Assembly: GCA_963733145.1 (NCBI GenBank)
Contig: CAVTCJ010000011.1
Span: 1-64,000 of the forward strand
Reading direction: 5' to 3'
Length of the DNA stretch: 64,000 nt
Source: JAHIKV01 sp963733145
GTDB lineage: Bacteria > Planctomycetota > Planctomycetia > Pirellulales > Thermoguttaceae
Both the position numbers and the translations under genes were made by a program. How positions within the stretch are numbered: position 1 is the stretch's first letter; each line of letters begins with the position of its first letter. Under the pieces are notes generated by a model. It worked only from the letters and a program-made list of their open reading frames with translations, had not been told where the DNA came from and did not search any database. Shown here piece by piece: positions 47,522-57,013 of the stretch.

Positions 47522-48299
47522 TGGTTAGGACTCCTTGGTTCTGTTGATTGGATAAGCGCTGTGATGAACGCCGGCCACGAGAGCGGCAGTTCTTCGACGA
47601 TTCCATAACGGTTTTTGGCGACGCAGGATGGGCCGCCGACGCACCGCAGAATGCGATCGCCACCGTCTCTGCCAATGGCGTGAGCGATCGTGCGTTTGCG
47701 GTTGAAGCCGCTGTCTTCGGTTTGCGTGCGGATCTTCCGCGTGGCAAACAGCACTGCGTCAGCCCACTCACTGAGCAGCGCCGCCGCATGCTTATGCAGC
47801 CGTGGGCTGTAACGATCGTAGGGCGACGACTCCGGATCCTCGAATCGCTCGACCTTCGAGTGGGCGATCAGCAGGATGACCATGCCCCGCGTGTTGCGCA
47901 GCGCATTGAGGTGGTCGATGATTTCACGCCAGTACGTCAGGGCGTGCGTGTAGCCCTTGGCATAGCCGCCATCGACCTTTTCGATGGAATTGACACTGTA
48001 CTGGCGCAGAGCTTGTCCCAGATAAGGCGTTCGAGCCAATCGGCGCTGTCGATCACGCCGGTCTCGTAGTCGTGCTGCCCGGTGCGAAGTTCCGTCAAGG
48101 CCGCGATAACGTCGTCGTAGGTCGTCGCCAGCGGGAACTTTTCGCAATCGATCTCGTCGAGACCGTCTTCGCACTGGATGAAGATGGGCTTCGGCGACTG
48201 CGAGGCAAAGGTTGACTTGCCGACGCCCTCGGTGCCATGCACCAGAATGCGTGGCGGCTTGGCCGTGCGGCCGCGCTGGATTTGCGCAAGAAGACTCAT
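47434..48299 (-). CDS. RecA-like P-loop ATPase (phage recombinase, AAA_24/Sak4-like)
   Basis: The start is MSLLAQIQRGRTAKPPRILV at 48299. The P-loop is HGTEGVGKSTFASQSP, a Walker B region lies around GVIDSADWLERLIWD, and MVILLIAHSKVERFEDPESS follows after a frame change near 48000. This is the single-strand annealing or strand-exchange ATPase that works with DUF669 and the exonuclease. The frame runs on to 47434, but an indel near the 3' end is likely, because a TAA at 47526 just before the next RBS gives a more normal stop. Confidence 0.8.
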
Positions 48300-48317
48300 G
48301 TTAGATGGTTCCTTTCG

Positions 48318-49166
48318 TTAGATGCCGATGGGCACCAGCTTGCGGATGCCCTCGTAGCCGGTCGGCCAGCGATTGAAGCGGCGGCACTCCTGCAGGCTTG
48401 CCAGGGCCTTCTCGTTGTCCTTTCGAGCGCGGCGCAGGAGTCGTTCACTGACCTTCCAGACGCTACAGCGGTGCGGAAGCTCCTTCTCGACCGCTATAAT
48501 GTGAACTGGCACGTCGTGGCCGATGTGCTGTGCGAGAAGGGCGCGATGAAACGCCAGCTCATGGACGGGACCGTTGCACCGCAGATGCGATTCGAGGCAG
48601 GTGAAGCGATCACAGATGACAACCGCCACGATTCCCCGCTTCGGATTGAGCCAGTCGATGCGGGCCTGGCACGGAACGCCGCGGTAGCGACTTCGGACAA
48701 TGCCGTAGGCTACGCCCTCGGAAAGCAGACTGGACGCGATATCGTGAGCGCGATAACCGAACACCACGTGCTCGATCAGTTCGGCGTGTTCAATGCTGAT
48801 GATCGGCCTTGTCTGCTCGGCGGCCCATTGGCGGTATTCGCTACTGTACTCGCTGAACGGCTTACCGTTGCGCGGGTCGACGGGACCAGCGAAGGAATAC
48901 TGGCGCAGGTAGTGATCCCGGCCCTTGAGAATCCGCACACAAATGGCACGGTCTAGTTTGGCGCTGCGGTAAGTGTGTGCCGGCACAAGCCCTCGTTGGC
49001 GTTTATGGAAAAGGAAAGCGTCTTCACGAAAGTCGCCGAGTTGTTCGCCATCCAGGTAATCCTTGGACTTATTGCGATAAACCTCTTCCGATTCATGAAC
49101 GAGGAAGCCGAGATCCTCGATCAATTTGTGTCCGTTCCTGCTCGGCCAGAGCGATGACAAAAGCAT
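48318..49166 (-). CDS. PD-(D/E)XK exonuclease-like protein (DUF3799/RecE type) with altered active site
   Basis: A 282-residue protein. Family blocks visible are VYRNKSKDYLDGEQLGDFRE, RAICVRILKGRDHYLRQYSF and GVPCQARIDWLNPKRGIVAV. In relatives the last block continues with an Asp-x-Lys that binds metal; here VVICD stands in its place, so catalysis may be lost, unless an indel hides it. It then continues VHELAFHRALLAQHIGHDVP, which fits the family. The gene lies directly upstream of the RecA-like ATPase. ATG 49166 follows AGAGGTGCAAAC. Confidence 0.75.
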   Translation of the reverse strand: MLLSSLWPSRNGHKLIEDLGFLVHESEEVYRNKSKDYLDGEQLGDFREDAFLFHKRQRGLVPAHTYRSAKLDRAICVRILKGRDHYLRQYSFAGPVDPRNGKPFSEYSSEYRQWAAEQTRPIISIEHAELIEHVVFGYRAHDIASSLLSEGVAYGIVRSRYRGVPCQARIDWLNPKRGIVAVVICDRFTCLESHLRCNGPVHELAFHRALLAQHIGHDVPVHIIAVEKELPHRCSVWKVSERLLRRARKDNEKALASLQECRRFNRWPTGYEGIRKLVPIGI

Positions 49167-49468
49167 GTTTGCACCTCTTGAGGATGGTGTTGGGAATTGC
49201 GCTTGCGCGTTCTGACATGAAAGGCAGCTTCACCGAACTCACGCAGCAGCAGTCCGGTGAACACACGTGCGATCATCCGGCCCGCGGGCTTGCGAGCGTC
49301 GACGACAATCATCCGGCTCAATTCATCGAGTTGATATCTCGCGTCGAGACGAACGCGAACTCGGCCGATTAGCCCTTCGACGGCGAACATGCCCAAATGA
49401 AGGGACATTTCGGCTTCGGCTAACGAAACATCCGGCTCGAAAATGAATTGAATCAAGGGAGGACGCAT
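49121..49468 (-). CDS. Small phage protein upstream of the exonuclease
   Basis: A protein of about 115 residues starting MRPPLIQFIFEPDVSLAEAE (ATG 49468; an upstream ATG at 49489 is an alternative). It continues FAVEGLIGRVRVRLDARYQL and SRMIVVDARKPAGRMIARVF. The C-terminus overlaps the next gene by 45 bases, which suggests a late frame change. Unknown function. A small alpha/beta fold is likely. Confidence 0.55.
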   Translation of the reverse strand: MRPPLIQFIFEPDVSLAEAEMSLHLGMFAVEGLIGRVRVRLDARYQLDELSRMIVVDARKPAGRMIARVFTGLLLREFGEAAFHVRTRKRNSQHHPQEVQTCFCHRSGRAGTDTN

Positions 49469-49541
49469 GGCCCGCTCCGGCAGTGGCATATCAGATTGGA
49501 TAGCTGTTATGTATGCCGAAGCGGGCCGAAGTGTCCATAAA

Positions 49542-50132
49542 TCACTGCTGACTGAATCCCACTCGTTCCAGATAAGGACGGGCTGACTGAAGCGCGGTTC
49601 GGATCTGGTGGCGCGACACCCCTAGATCACGAGCCGCTGAAGAAATTGTGCCGCCCATCACATGGCGGCACACCATCCGGATTTCTTCCGGCATGTTGTC
49701 GAGGGCCTGAGTTACCGCGTCAATATCATCGAGACGGGCAATCTCGTCGGTCGGAAAAGCATAAGTACGCCGCGACAGGTCGTCATTTGAAAGACAATCG
49801 GCCAACCGGCATTTGCCGTCACCGTTATCCTTTACGCTGGTCCTCTCGATGGACAGGGCTTTTCGCCCCAGCGCTCGCTTTTGCCGATAAGTATGGCGAA
49901 CGACCATCCCTGCCGCACTGTTCACGACACGATCAATAAACGTGTTCGATGAACCTCTTTTGGGGTCGTAATCTGGAGCCCTTTTGAGAAGGGTCAGCCA
50001 CAACTCCTGCTGCAAATCATCCTCGTCCGATTGCCGAAATTCGGACCGTTTGGCCAATTGTCGCGCCTTGACCCGAATACAATCTTTGGCGTACTCGGAA
50101 AAGATAACACTCTGCACATCCGCAATAGACAT
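49542..50132 (-). CDS. Phage sigma-70-type RNA polymerase sigma factor
   Basis: A 196-residue protein. Region 2-like sequence (DEDDLQQELWLTLLKRAPDY, NTFIDRVVNSAAGMVVRH) and a region 4 helix-turn-helix (EEIRMVCRHVMGGTISSAAR, DLGVSRHQIRTALQSARPYL) are present. It would redirect RNA polymerase, probably to late or early phage promoters. It is the rightmost gene of the minus-strand phage block. The frame is intact. Confidence 0.8.
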   Translation of the reverse strand: MSIADVQSVIFSEYAKDCIRVKARQLAKRSEFRQSDEDDLQQELWLTLLKRAPDYDPKRGSSNTFIDRVVNSAAGMVVRHTYRQKRALGRKALSIERTSVKDNGDGKCRLADCLSNDDLSRRTYAFPTDEIARLDDIDAVTQALDNMPEEIRMVCRHVMGGTISSAARDLGVSRHQIRTALQSARPYLERVGFSQQ

Positions 50133-50428
50133 AGCAATCTCCTGAGCCGGAGACTGCTACCGGACATCACCCCAAAATGGGTGAAAGCGCTGTGCTGCGG
50201 TGTGCCACCGCAAGAATGACACAAACGCGAATGACTGCCGGGTCATGAGCCTCACGGCTCAGGAGGGAGCGCCACAACTCGTGTAGCATTGCTACAAACC
50301 CTGTGGCATTCCAGAAAAGAAGCAGATTACGTCAGCCAATCGATAGGATTAGGGAGAGTATTTGAAGGTGCATCCGGATGAAATGGCGACCTGAAGTTGG
50401 TGGCCGAGGGCAAACCCTTCCTTCGTAG
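50133..50428. promoter_or_regulatory. Region between the sigma factor and the ART-like gene
   Basis: This gap must contain the promoter of the sigma factor and possibly a terminator of the leftward cluster to its right. The palindrome GAGCCTCACGGCTC lies near 50249-50262. I see no gene in it. Confidence 0.4.
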
Positions 50429-51126
50429 CTATTCATCATCCAAGCTCGGCAATTGAACTGTCAGACCCTTGGCAATCGGGAAACGTTTTAGAAACCGTGC
50501 GTATTCGCTGTTGTTTTGGATAAAATACGTAAATTCGTTTTCGGCGATCTCCTTGAGTGCTCGGCGGTTCTTGACTCGAGTTGTGCCCTGGCACTTCCCC
50601 GGAATACAGCTCGGGTGTTCAACCGCCGATATCTCAATCACATCAATCGGTATGGGCTGGGTCAGCACGATGTCCCAGATAGCACCTACGCCAACGTTCT
50701 CGAAATAGTAGCTGGGCTGCACGTTGCGCCAGAGTTTCTTCCCAAAGCTGTAGATTGGGATTCTTGCCTCATATTGCACAAGAAGTAGCGGTGCCGGCCG
50801 CCGATGCGCCGAAATGCCATGAAATTCTTCCCGTTGAGAATAGACAGCGGGAATTCTAGCACGAATGGACCGTATCGGTTTCCGTTGACGTAATAGTTCA
50901 GGCCAGTCCAAACGCCTGGAGCGGTCCAAAGACCGTGTTGAGGAAGACGAAGTGACCAATTGCTGCGAAGGCCGAGTTCTTCTTCCTCGAGTATGGTCTC
51001 CAATTCATCGCGATGGCACGCGTGGTACAGCTTGCCTCCAACAGATTTAGTCAAGGCCTGGGACCACTTGAAATATCCACGGAAATCTTCCGTGTCAAAT
51101 GGCCGTTTGTAGTCGGGTTCTGGCAT
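50429..51126 (-). CDS. ADP-ribosyltransferase-like protein (putative toxin), one frame break
   Basis: A protein of about 232 residues starting MPEPDYKRPFDTEDFRGYFK. The block GGKLYHACHRDELETILEEE followed by LGLRSNWSLRLPQ resembles the start of ART-type folds such as DarT, where a His in a YHxTH strand contacts NAD+. FVLEFPLSILNGKNFMAFRR and RIPIYSFGKKLWRN follow. The frame changes near 50790. The last third ends TVQLPSLDDE. Toxin function is inference. The ParB-like gene lies 57 bases upstream in the same direction. Confidence 0.5.
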
Positions 51127-51183
51127 GGTCTATGATCCTTACGGATGGGGGGACAGACGATCGTTTGGTCTCGCTGGAAAATG

Positions 51184-51516
51184 TCAGTGGACGAACCGGA
51201 CCGGTACAACGTCCAATCCCAATTCAATTGCAATTGATAGCCGGTGATGACCCTGCAGGATTTTGTCCTCTGCGTCGTCCTTCCGTCGGAGCATCACCGT
51301 GATGGGATATTCCTGCCGAAACCCCTCGCGATTGATCTTGTCTTTCAGTTCGTCGTAGAGCTTTGCCCGTTCTTCATCGCTCAGGCTTTTTCGGTTCTTG
51401 TCCGACTTGAATGCGTTATCGCGCATGCGCGGAATCAACTCAAGCCCCAGATCGCGAAGGTGCTGGGGATTGATCATATAGGTTTCCGACGATTTAACGC
51501 TGAAATCCCGTCTCAT
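51184..51516 (-). CDS. ParB/sulfiredoxin-fold protein
   Basis: A 110-residue protein beginning MRRDFSVKSSETYMINPQHL and carrying the ParB-like NTP/nucleic-acid pocket ILQGHHRLSIAIELGLDVVP at its C-terminus. No helix-turn-helix follows. A GAGGT precedes ATG 51516. It lies between a zinc-ribbon protein and the ART-like protein and may act as antitoxin, adaptor or DNA-binding partner. Confidence 0.65.
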   Translation of the reverse strand: MRRDFSVKSSETYMINPQHLRDLGLELIPRMRDNAFKSDKNRKSLSDEERAKLYDELKDKINREGFRQEYPITVMLRRKDDAEDKILQGHHRLSIAIELGLDVVPVRFVH

Positions 51517-51562
51517 GGGTGACCTCACATACTACAAAGGCAAGCATTGCATCGGTCGCCAA

Positions 51563-52532
51563 TTATGTCAACCAGCCGGGATCGCGCTCGGGGGCGTATT
51601 GGAAAGTCAAACCGGACGACACGGAGTTCCGTAGGTGTCGCCCGAGCCGTTCGTGCTCGTTGTGGATGCTGTCAATGGCACGGGTGACCGCCATCGAGAC
51701 TGACTTACGGACTTTGTCTGCGTCGGTGTGCTCCCGATTTCTGCCTCCGAGGCCGGTCGCCCTTGCAATCTCCGTGCCAAAGGCTTCCAGTTCCGACTGA
51801 AGTTGTTCAATACGGCCGAGGTCATGTCTACTCTCAGCCTCAGCCAGATCCACCTGCAGTTCGGAATACCGCTGTCTATACGTGGCCATTGCCTCGTCGT
51901 CGAGCAACCGCCCGGATGTGCCTGTGGTGATTCGTGAGTCAATGCCCACCACGGCGGCGAGCAGATTCGCGGCAGGAACGATGCGATCTGGTTCCGCCAG
52001 GAGCCGCGCGAGGTAGGATGACCCCCGAGCGTCTTCCATGAGAACCATCTCGCCGTCATACTTGAGCACCCAGAACCTGGCCCAAAGGTCTAAATACACT
52101 TCCGAACTGGTCAAGTTCCCGAAGTGCGGATTCAACATCCGCCGTTGCTACAGCCGGCTTGGGCCTAGCGAGCGTTTCCGCGGTCATGCGATAGACCGTG
52201 GTCACTGGTGTGCGACGCCGAATCGGGCGTCCACAACTGGAACACTCAAAGTCGTCACCGTCGTTGCACGCTTCATTGAACGTGACAGCCGACATCAAAT
52301 TCTGGCATCGCTCGCACTCCACCATTTCTTCGGACAGGAGCACGTCTTGCTCCGCAAGGAGATCGAAGACGGCGGCCACTTGATTCATATCGCACGCCAG
52401 CTTGCAGGAGAAATCCCCCGGACGTAGCGGCGCAGCCGTGAAGATGGTCGCGAGCATCTCGTCGACCTCCTCCACGACTTGCCGCAGATCCTGGTTCTCA
52501 CCTGCAATGGCTTCGGATTCGTGAAAGTACAT
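51563..52532 (-). CDS. Zinc-ribbon protein with conserved helical C-terminal domain
   Basis: A protein of about 320 residues starting MYFHESEAIAGENQDLRQVV. A winged-helix-like region (ACDMNQVAAVFDLLAEQDVL) is followed by a zinc ribbon (CERCQNLM and CSSCGRPI). After a frame change near 52100 comes a domain with MEDARGSSYLARLLAEPDRI and a long coil (SELQVDLAEAESRHDLGRIE). It ends with TRAIDSIHNEHERLGRHL, which resembles the tail of some regulatory ATPase proteins. It could read nucleic acid or assemble the cluster. Function unknown. Confidence 0.6.
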
Positions 52533-52567
52533 AACGCACTGTCTCCTCGGTGTTGGGAATCGGGAAA

Positions 52568-53560
52568 TTAACGCGGTTCCTGAAGCCCACCACGATAACG
52601 TGAACCTCGGAATCCAACGAATAAACACCAGCGGGCGAGCCGTTGGTTGGCGTCCAGATCGAAGTTGCCAATGTGCCCAATGCCCGCCTTGCGGACTGCT
52701 TTCATCGCGGCATCGATCGATGGTTCGCCGAGCAAGGGATCGGCTGGCGAGGCATATTGCCCTCGAATCGACGACCCTGCATCGTGCGATAGTTCATTCC
52801 GTGCGACCGCGTCTGTCACCAGTCCCGGCCTCCTCGAGCGCAGGTGAAGCTTCGTGATCGGCGGACGTAGATCGACGACCGAGAACATCGACCAATTGAG
52901 CCATTTTAAATCAGCTCGGAAGAACTCATCAGCAACATCCATGTAATCGAATCCCCTTGGCAACTGACATATCTTGGAGGAACGCGGATATTGGCAATCA
53001 GATCCCATTCAAACGCGACCAGACTCCGGGTGACCCGATGCACAAAGGCTCGAAGCTGAACATCGTCGCCCTCCGCGGTGGTCGTGGCGGGCATCGTACT
53101 CCTCATTGCACTCCACCAATCTCGCCTCTTGATGGCGGTAACGCGAAGGCGGCTCGAATCATGCAGGATCGACGACACCTTCATCTTCTTTGGCAAGGCG
53201 AGCGGGAGACTGGCATTGAGGTACTTGGCGAACCGATGCTTCTTGAGGAGTTTGGCCACCCCCTCCGTCTTCCGCCAATTGTCAATCGAGGCTTGAGGGC
53301 CCTTGTAAAGGTACACGTGCTGCTTTCCCCACGGGATGACCTCGTCGAAGATACTGCACGATCTTCGAGAGCGAAAGGGTTCCGTCGCCCAAGGATTTCT
53401 CAATCCGGGATCGAAGTTCCTCTTTGGTGCCTGACTTCGGAAACCCATTGCTGGAGAGAAACGCGCCGATCTGCGTCTTCTTCAAGCCCAGCAGGTCCGT
53501 TACGATTAGTGCCTCTTCATCTTCGGTGAATGCGGGTGGCGCTAGGGTCTTGATGGTCAT
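52568..53560 (-). CDS. SAP-domain protein of unknown function
   Basis: A protein of about 330 residues starting MTIKTLAPPAFTEDEEALIV at 53560. Residues about 20-55 (LGLKKTQIGAFLSSNGFPKS then GTKEELRSRIEKSL) form a SAP DNA-binding motif. After a frame change near 53370 the rest has KPAQ-type basic blocks (DNWRKTEGVAKLLKKHRFAK) and an SLPLALPKKMKVSSILHDS region, with a second change near 52960. It is the first gene of a four-gene minus-strand run. The C-terminal part has no known family. Confidence 0.6.
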
Positions 53561-53700
53561 GTCGTATCCTTTATCATGAGAGAATGTAGAACGGTCGGAC
53601 GATTCCGGCAACGGCTGTCATCACACTGATAACTCTCGTTCGTTAAGGTGTCTCCGTATCGTAAACGGTAAACACACGGTCCAAAAAAATATGACCCCGT

Positions 53701-54459
53701 TCACTCGAACAGCGTCGCTTCCTTCTTACGTACCAATAACTTCATTGTCTCTAATCGAATACGCATAGCTTCCGGCGAGACTTCAAAGAGCCTGGCCAAC
53801 GGCAAGCTATACGATTCCAACAACGCGTCGTCCATCAATTTATTTTTTGCCTCCGAACCACCCTGCTGCGATGTTGCCGAAGCGTTGATTTGCAATTGCG
53901 TCTTCCGTAAATCGTCGAGAGCCATCGGGACAAGGCTGCCACGATGTTGCTCCCACGCCTGGATGACCAAGTCGCGTGGCATGAGCAAAAAGGCTGAAAA
54001 ACGGTCGGCCTGGATTTCGACTCGCGACTTCTGGCCTGACCTGCAGATGTACGCCGGTTTGCCGCTCTCTTGATCGAAGAGTGAACGCTGTGATTCGTTT
54101 TTCAGATAATGCGTTCTGTGCAACCGCCAATGCCCGGTCTCGTGTCCCAGCGTGAACCGATAGCGTCCAAGTTTCCGAGGGTTCACCGAAGGATCGAGGC
54201 TTTGGTCAACCGCTAGGCGACCTTCGTTGATCCATATCGCGCCATGAACGTCCGCAACATGAAAAAGCTGCTGTAAGTCGTGGACTTCAAATGTGAGCTT
54301 CAGGTGCAATTCGATAATTTCGTCGATTGGGATCGGCGGCACCACGATTGGCTTACATTGATCACCGTATTCAGACAGCAGAACCATTGCCTCCTGTTCA
54401 ATGACCTTATCCGTCAGATACGGCACTTCGTTTCTGGAAATCGAAACTCGCCTCCGCAT
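53701..54459 (-). CDS. ImmA/IrrE-family metallopeptidase
   Basis: A 252-residue protein with the zinc peptidase motif FTLGHETGHWRLH and the downstream EIQADRFSAFLLMPRDLVI glutamate helix. Such enzymes cleave the partner XRE repressor after damage or infection signals. The frame overlaps the previous stop by three bases, so it is an operon with the XRE gene. It may control the phage or belong to a defence pair. Confidence 0.85.
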   Translation of the reverse strand: MRRRVSISRNEVPYLTDKVIEQEAMVLLSEYGDQCKPIVVPPIPIDEIIELHLKLTFEVHDLQQLFHVADVHGAIWINEGRLAVDQSLDPSVNPRKLGRYRFTLGHETGHWRLHRTHYLKNESQRSLFDQESGKPAYICRSGQKSRVEIQADRFSAFLLMPRDLVIQAWEQHRGSLVPMALDDLRKTQLQINASATSQQGGSEAKNKLMDDALLESYSLPLARLFEVSPEAMRIRLETMKLLVRKKEATLFE

Positions 54460-54462
54460 GAT

Positions 54463-54828
54463 CTACTGCCCCTGCTCCTGTTCCTTGAGTTTCCGTACTT
54501 GTTCCCGCAACTGCCGCAGTTGATCGGCTGTCAGACCGCTCGCCTCGCGGAGCAACTCAGGCATTTCAGTAGGTTGCTTGTGAATGATGCCAGGCAAGTC
54601 CTCGGTCAATCGACCAGCCAATGCCGTCCATTCGTCTACGTTCTCTCCGAGAATCTCGGCCATTCGTTTAACCCGCTCGGCGGTCGGTGGGTCAACATTG
54701 TCCTGTTCCACCTGGGACAGGTACGTTGGACTCACATCCACGAGTTTTGCGAAGCTGCGGAGGCTGTATCCCTTCGCGAGTCGCTTCTCGCGGAGCATCT
54801 TGCCGAATATTCTATCTTTCTTTTCCAT
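54463..54828 (-). CDS. XRE-family repressor (partner of ImmA-like peptidase)
   Basis: A 121-residue protein with an N-terminal helix-turn-helix (MLREKRLAKGYSLRSFAKLV, DVSPTYLSQVEQDNVDPPTA) and a coiled Gln/Glu-rich C-terminus (LRQLREQVRKLKEQEQGQ). It would repress its own promoter. A three-base gap separates it from the peptidase gene. Confidence 0.85.
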   Translation of the reverse strand: MEKKDRIFGKMLREKRLAKGYSLRSFAKLVDVSPTYLSQVEQDNVDPPTAERVKRMAEILGENVDEWTALAGRLTEDLPGIIHKQPTEMPELLREASGLTADQLRQLREQVRKLKEQEQGQ

Positions 54829-54856
54829 GTTTGCCTAGGCGCATAGTTCGGGCATG

Positions 54857-56650
54857 TCACAGACTCTCAAAGTAGGTCCGTATCTTTTTGGCCATCAGCT
54901 CGCGTCGCTGGGCAAGAAAGTCCTGATAGGTGTCCACGACCATCGTCTCGACGCCGTCGGGTATGCAGTTCATGCGGTAGTTCTCTCGCAGTTCGTCGAG
55001 CGCTGTGATATTGCCATACCGTTTGGGGCCTCCGTTGCACTGTTCCAACATCTGGCTGAAATAGACCTTCGGCTCCTTGTTGCCGATGGCGATGTTGATC
55101 TCGGTTTGGGCGAGCGCGTAATTGGCGACCTGATTGTACTGACTCCGCGTCAGGCCGGCCTTTTTCAGGTAGTCGCGGGGGAAGATGTGATGTACGTCGC
55201 ATTTGACCTCGACCAGTTCTCTGGCGGTGATGTCTTGCGAGAGGAACCCGCGATCATTCAACTTGACTTGAGCCGCCTTGAACACGCGAAACTCCCGACT
55301 GTTTGACGCGGCGGTGTTCAACGCTTGTGGAAGTGAGGCGTTCCAAAAGGCATCGGACAGTTCGCCACGGATCAGGCCGTCCGCAAAGGCTTCGATCCCT
55401 TGGATGTGTATCTGGCGAATATCGTAGTCCATCGTGGATTCGGGCGAGGCGGAATACCGCCCCGTGAGCACGGACAGGACAAACCACCGGCGAACGTGGT
55501 GTCCGATGTCGGCGTCGGGCATCTTCTTCGCGCGCAGGGTCAGATAGAGGATGTAGGCAAAATCTATCGCCGTGGCGGAACCTATGAGCGACGGATCGAC
55601 AAAACCCGCCGAGCGGATAATTATGATGAAACGCTTGAAGTGCGTCTCGTTCATGAATCGCAGGATGGCTTGCTTTAGTCGCGCGAAGGAATCCTGAACG
55701 ATGGCTTCCTCGTACTGTTTGGTCTCGAAATTACGCCCGGAGAGCAAAGCAACGAGATCTGCCAAACGTCCGCGAGCGAACTCCGAGGTAAAAGCAACGC
55801 GAAGCATATCGGTGTAGGACGGGTCGTAGAGATCGTCATTCTCGTTGTGGAGCCACGACAAGGGGTGGAAAAAGTCGCTGGCGGCGAAGTCCGAGTCCTT
55901 CTCGATCGTCTGAAAGAAGTCGGGTGAGCGGGCCGCGTGGCAAAAGTAGTCGATCGCCTTGCGGAGCGTGTTGCCGCCGTAAGTCTCGTTGACAGCGATC
56001 TTGGACATCGCAAAATCAGCTTGGCTGAGCGCAATACCTTCGGAGTTGACTCGGATGAAAATCTCGGTGACCGTCTCGATATCTAGGTCGGAGGCAAGTT
56101 CGATCAGACCAATCTGGTTGCTCGTGATGCCCCGGAGCAGATCGATGTTGCGAAAGATGTCTTGCTGAATCGTGCCCGGATTGCGGACACAGTACTCGTT
56201 CACCAGGTCGAACATGCTGGTGTGTGGATCGAACACCCTGGCAACGTCGGGAATCCAAGTGGCGTCTTTGTCGATAGCCGGATTGGCGACTTCAAATCGC
56301 TGCTCCTGTGGATGGAAGGCGATGCGTATACGAACACGTTCGTATTCGTCGTTGAAGACCTCGCGCCCCAGTAGTGAAGCCATGAGGGCCGTAACCCGCT
56401 GCTGGCCGTCGATGAGAATGCGCTTACCTGACGAGGAGGTGCCGTCCTTGAGCTTCACGTCGGGATTGCGCCATGCAATGAGATATCCCACCGGGTATCC
56501 CCGAAAGAGTGAGTCCAGGAGATTGCGCACCTTGATGGCGTTCCAAACAAAGGGGCGCTGAATCTCTGGGATTGCCACCTCACCGGACTTGATCCAGGCG
56601 AACAGCGTTTCAATGGGAGGTTGTGTGACGGCGTAGCGCTGGGTTGACAT
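54857..56650 (-). CDS. DUF262/DUF1524 (GmrSD-like) endonuclease
   Basis: A 597-residue intact ORF. The N-terminal DUF262 part has IPEIQRPFVWNAIKVRNLLD and the signature ILIDGQQRVTALMASLLG. The C-terminal DUF1524 part has an HNH-like motif KCDVHHIFPRDYLKKAGLTR. GmrSD-type proteins are type IV restriction enzymes cutting modified phage DNA after NTP binding. It lies in a defence-like island between an XRE/ImmA pair and a type I system. Function is inferred from domains. Confidence 0.85.
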   Translation of the reverse strand: MSTQRYAVTQPPIETLFAWIKSGEVAIPEIQRPFVWNAIKVRNLLDSLFRGYPVGYLIAWRNPDVKLKDGTSSSGKRILIDGQQRVTALMASLLGREVFNDEYERVRIRIAFHPQEQRFEVANPAIDKDATWIPDVARVFDPHTSMFDLVNEYCVRNPGTIQQDIFRNIDLLRGITSNQIGLIELASDLDIETVTEIFIRVNSEGIALSQADFAMSKIAVNETYGGNTLRKAIDYFCHAARSPDFFQTIEKDSDFAASDFFHPLSWLHNENDDLYDPSYTDMLRVAFTSEFARGRLADLVALLSGRNFETKQYEEAIVQDSFARLKQAILRFMNETHFKRFIIIIRSAGFVDPSLIGSATAIDFAYILYLTLRAKKMPDADIGHHVRRWFVLSVLTGRYSASPESTMDYDIRQIHIQGIEAFADGLIRGELSDAFWNASLPQALNTAASNSREFRVFKAAQVKLNDRGFLSQDITARELVEVKCDVHHIFPRDYLKKAGLTRSQYNQVANYALAQTEINIAIGNKEPKVYFSQMLEQCNGGPKRYGNITALDELRENYRMNCIPDGVETMVVDTYQDFLAQRRELMAKKIRTYFESL

Positions 56651-57013
56651 GTTCGGATTACCGATCTCTTTTCAGCATCTAGCCCCCGACTCCAGTGACT
56701 TCTTACGGAACGGGAACCAAAATCTTGGCCGTGCAAAAGAGGGTGCCATGCGCGTCCCTGTTTACGGAACAGCGAACACCGGGATCATAACCCCGCAGCC
56801 AGACAAAGACAATCCCCCAAGCCTAAAGCTCTGGATATGCACTCTAAGGCATTGCCATTAAACAGGTTGCGATTACAGAAAGCCCTCATCTCAGGTCGGC
56901 CTTGAGTTTCGGGCGAGCCCCGACCCTGCCTTGTTGTTATATGCCCTCTCAGAACCGTTGCCAATTTGGAGCCGGAGTGCGGCCTCGTGGGCGACGTGGG
57001 CGGGAAGTGGACG
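56651..57013. other. Gap without recognised gene
   Basis: About 360 bases between the GmrSD-like start and the HARE-HTH stop. I see no ORF with family resemblance, no tRNA and no clear repeat. The promoter of the GmrSD-like gene must lie here. Confidence 0.4.

Noticed and set aside
53701..54828. XRE/ImmA pair as the definite phage repressor
   Set aside because: The pair lies outside the recognised early module and beyond the SAP/ParB cluster, and no lysogeny operators were seen, so the assignment is left open.
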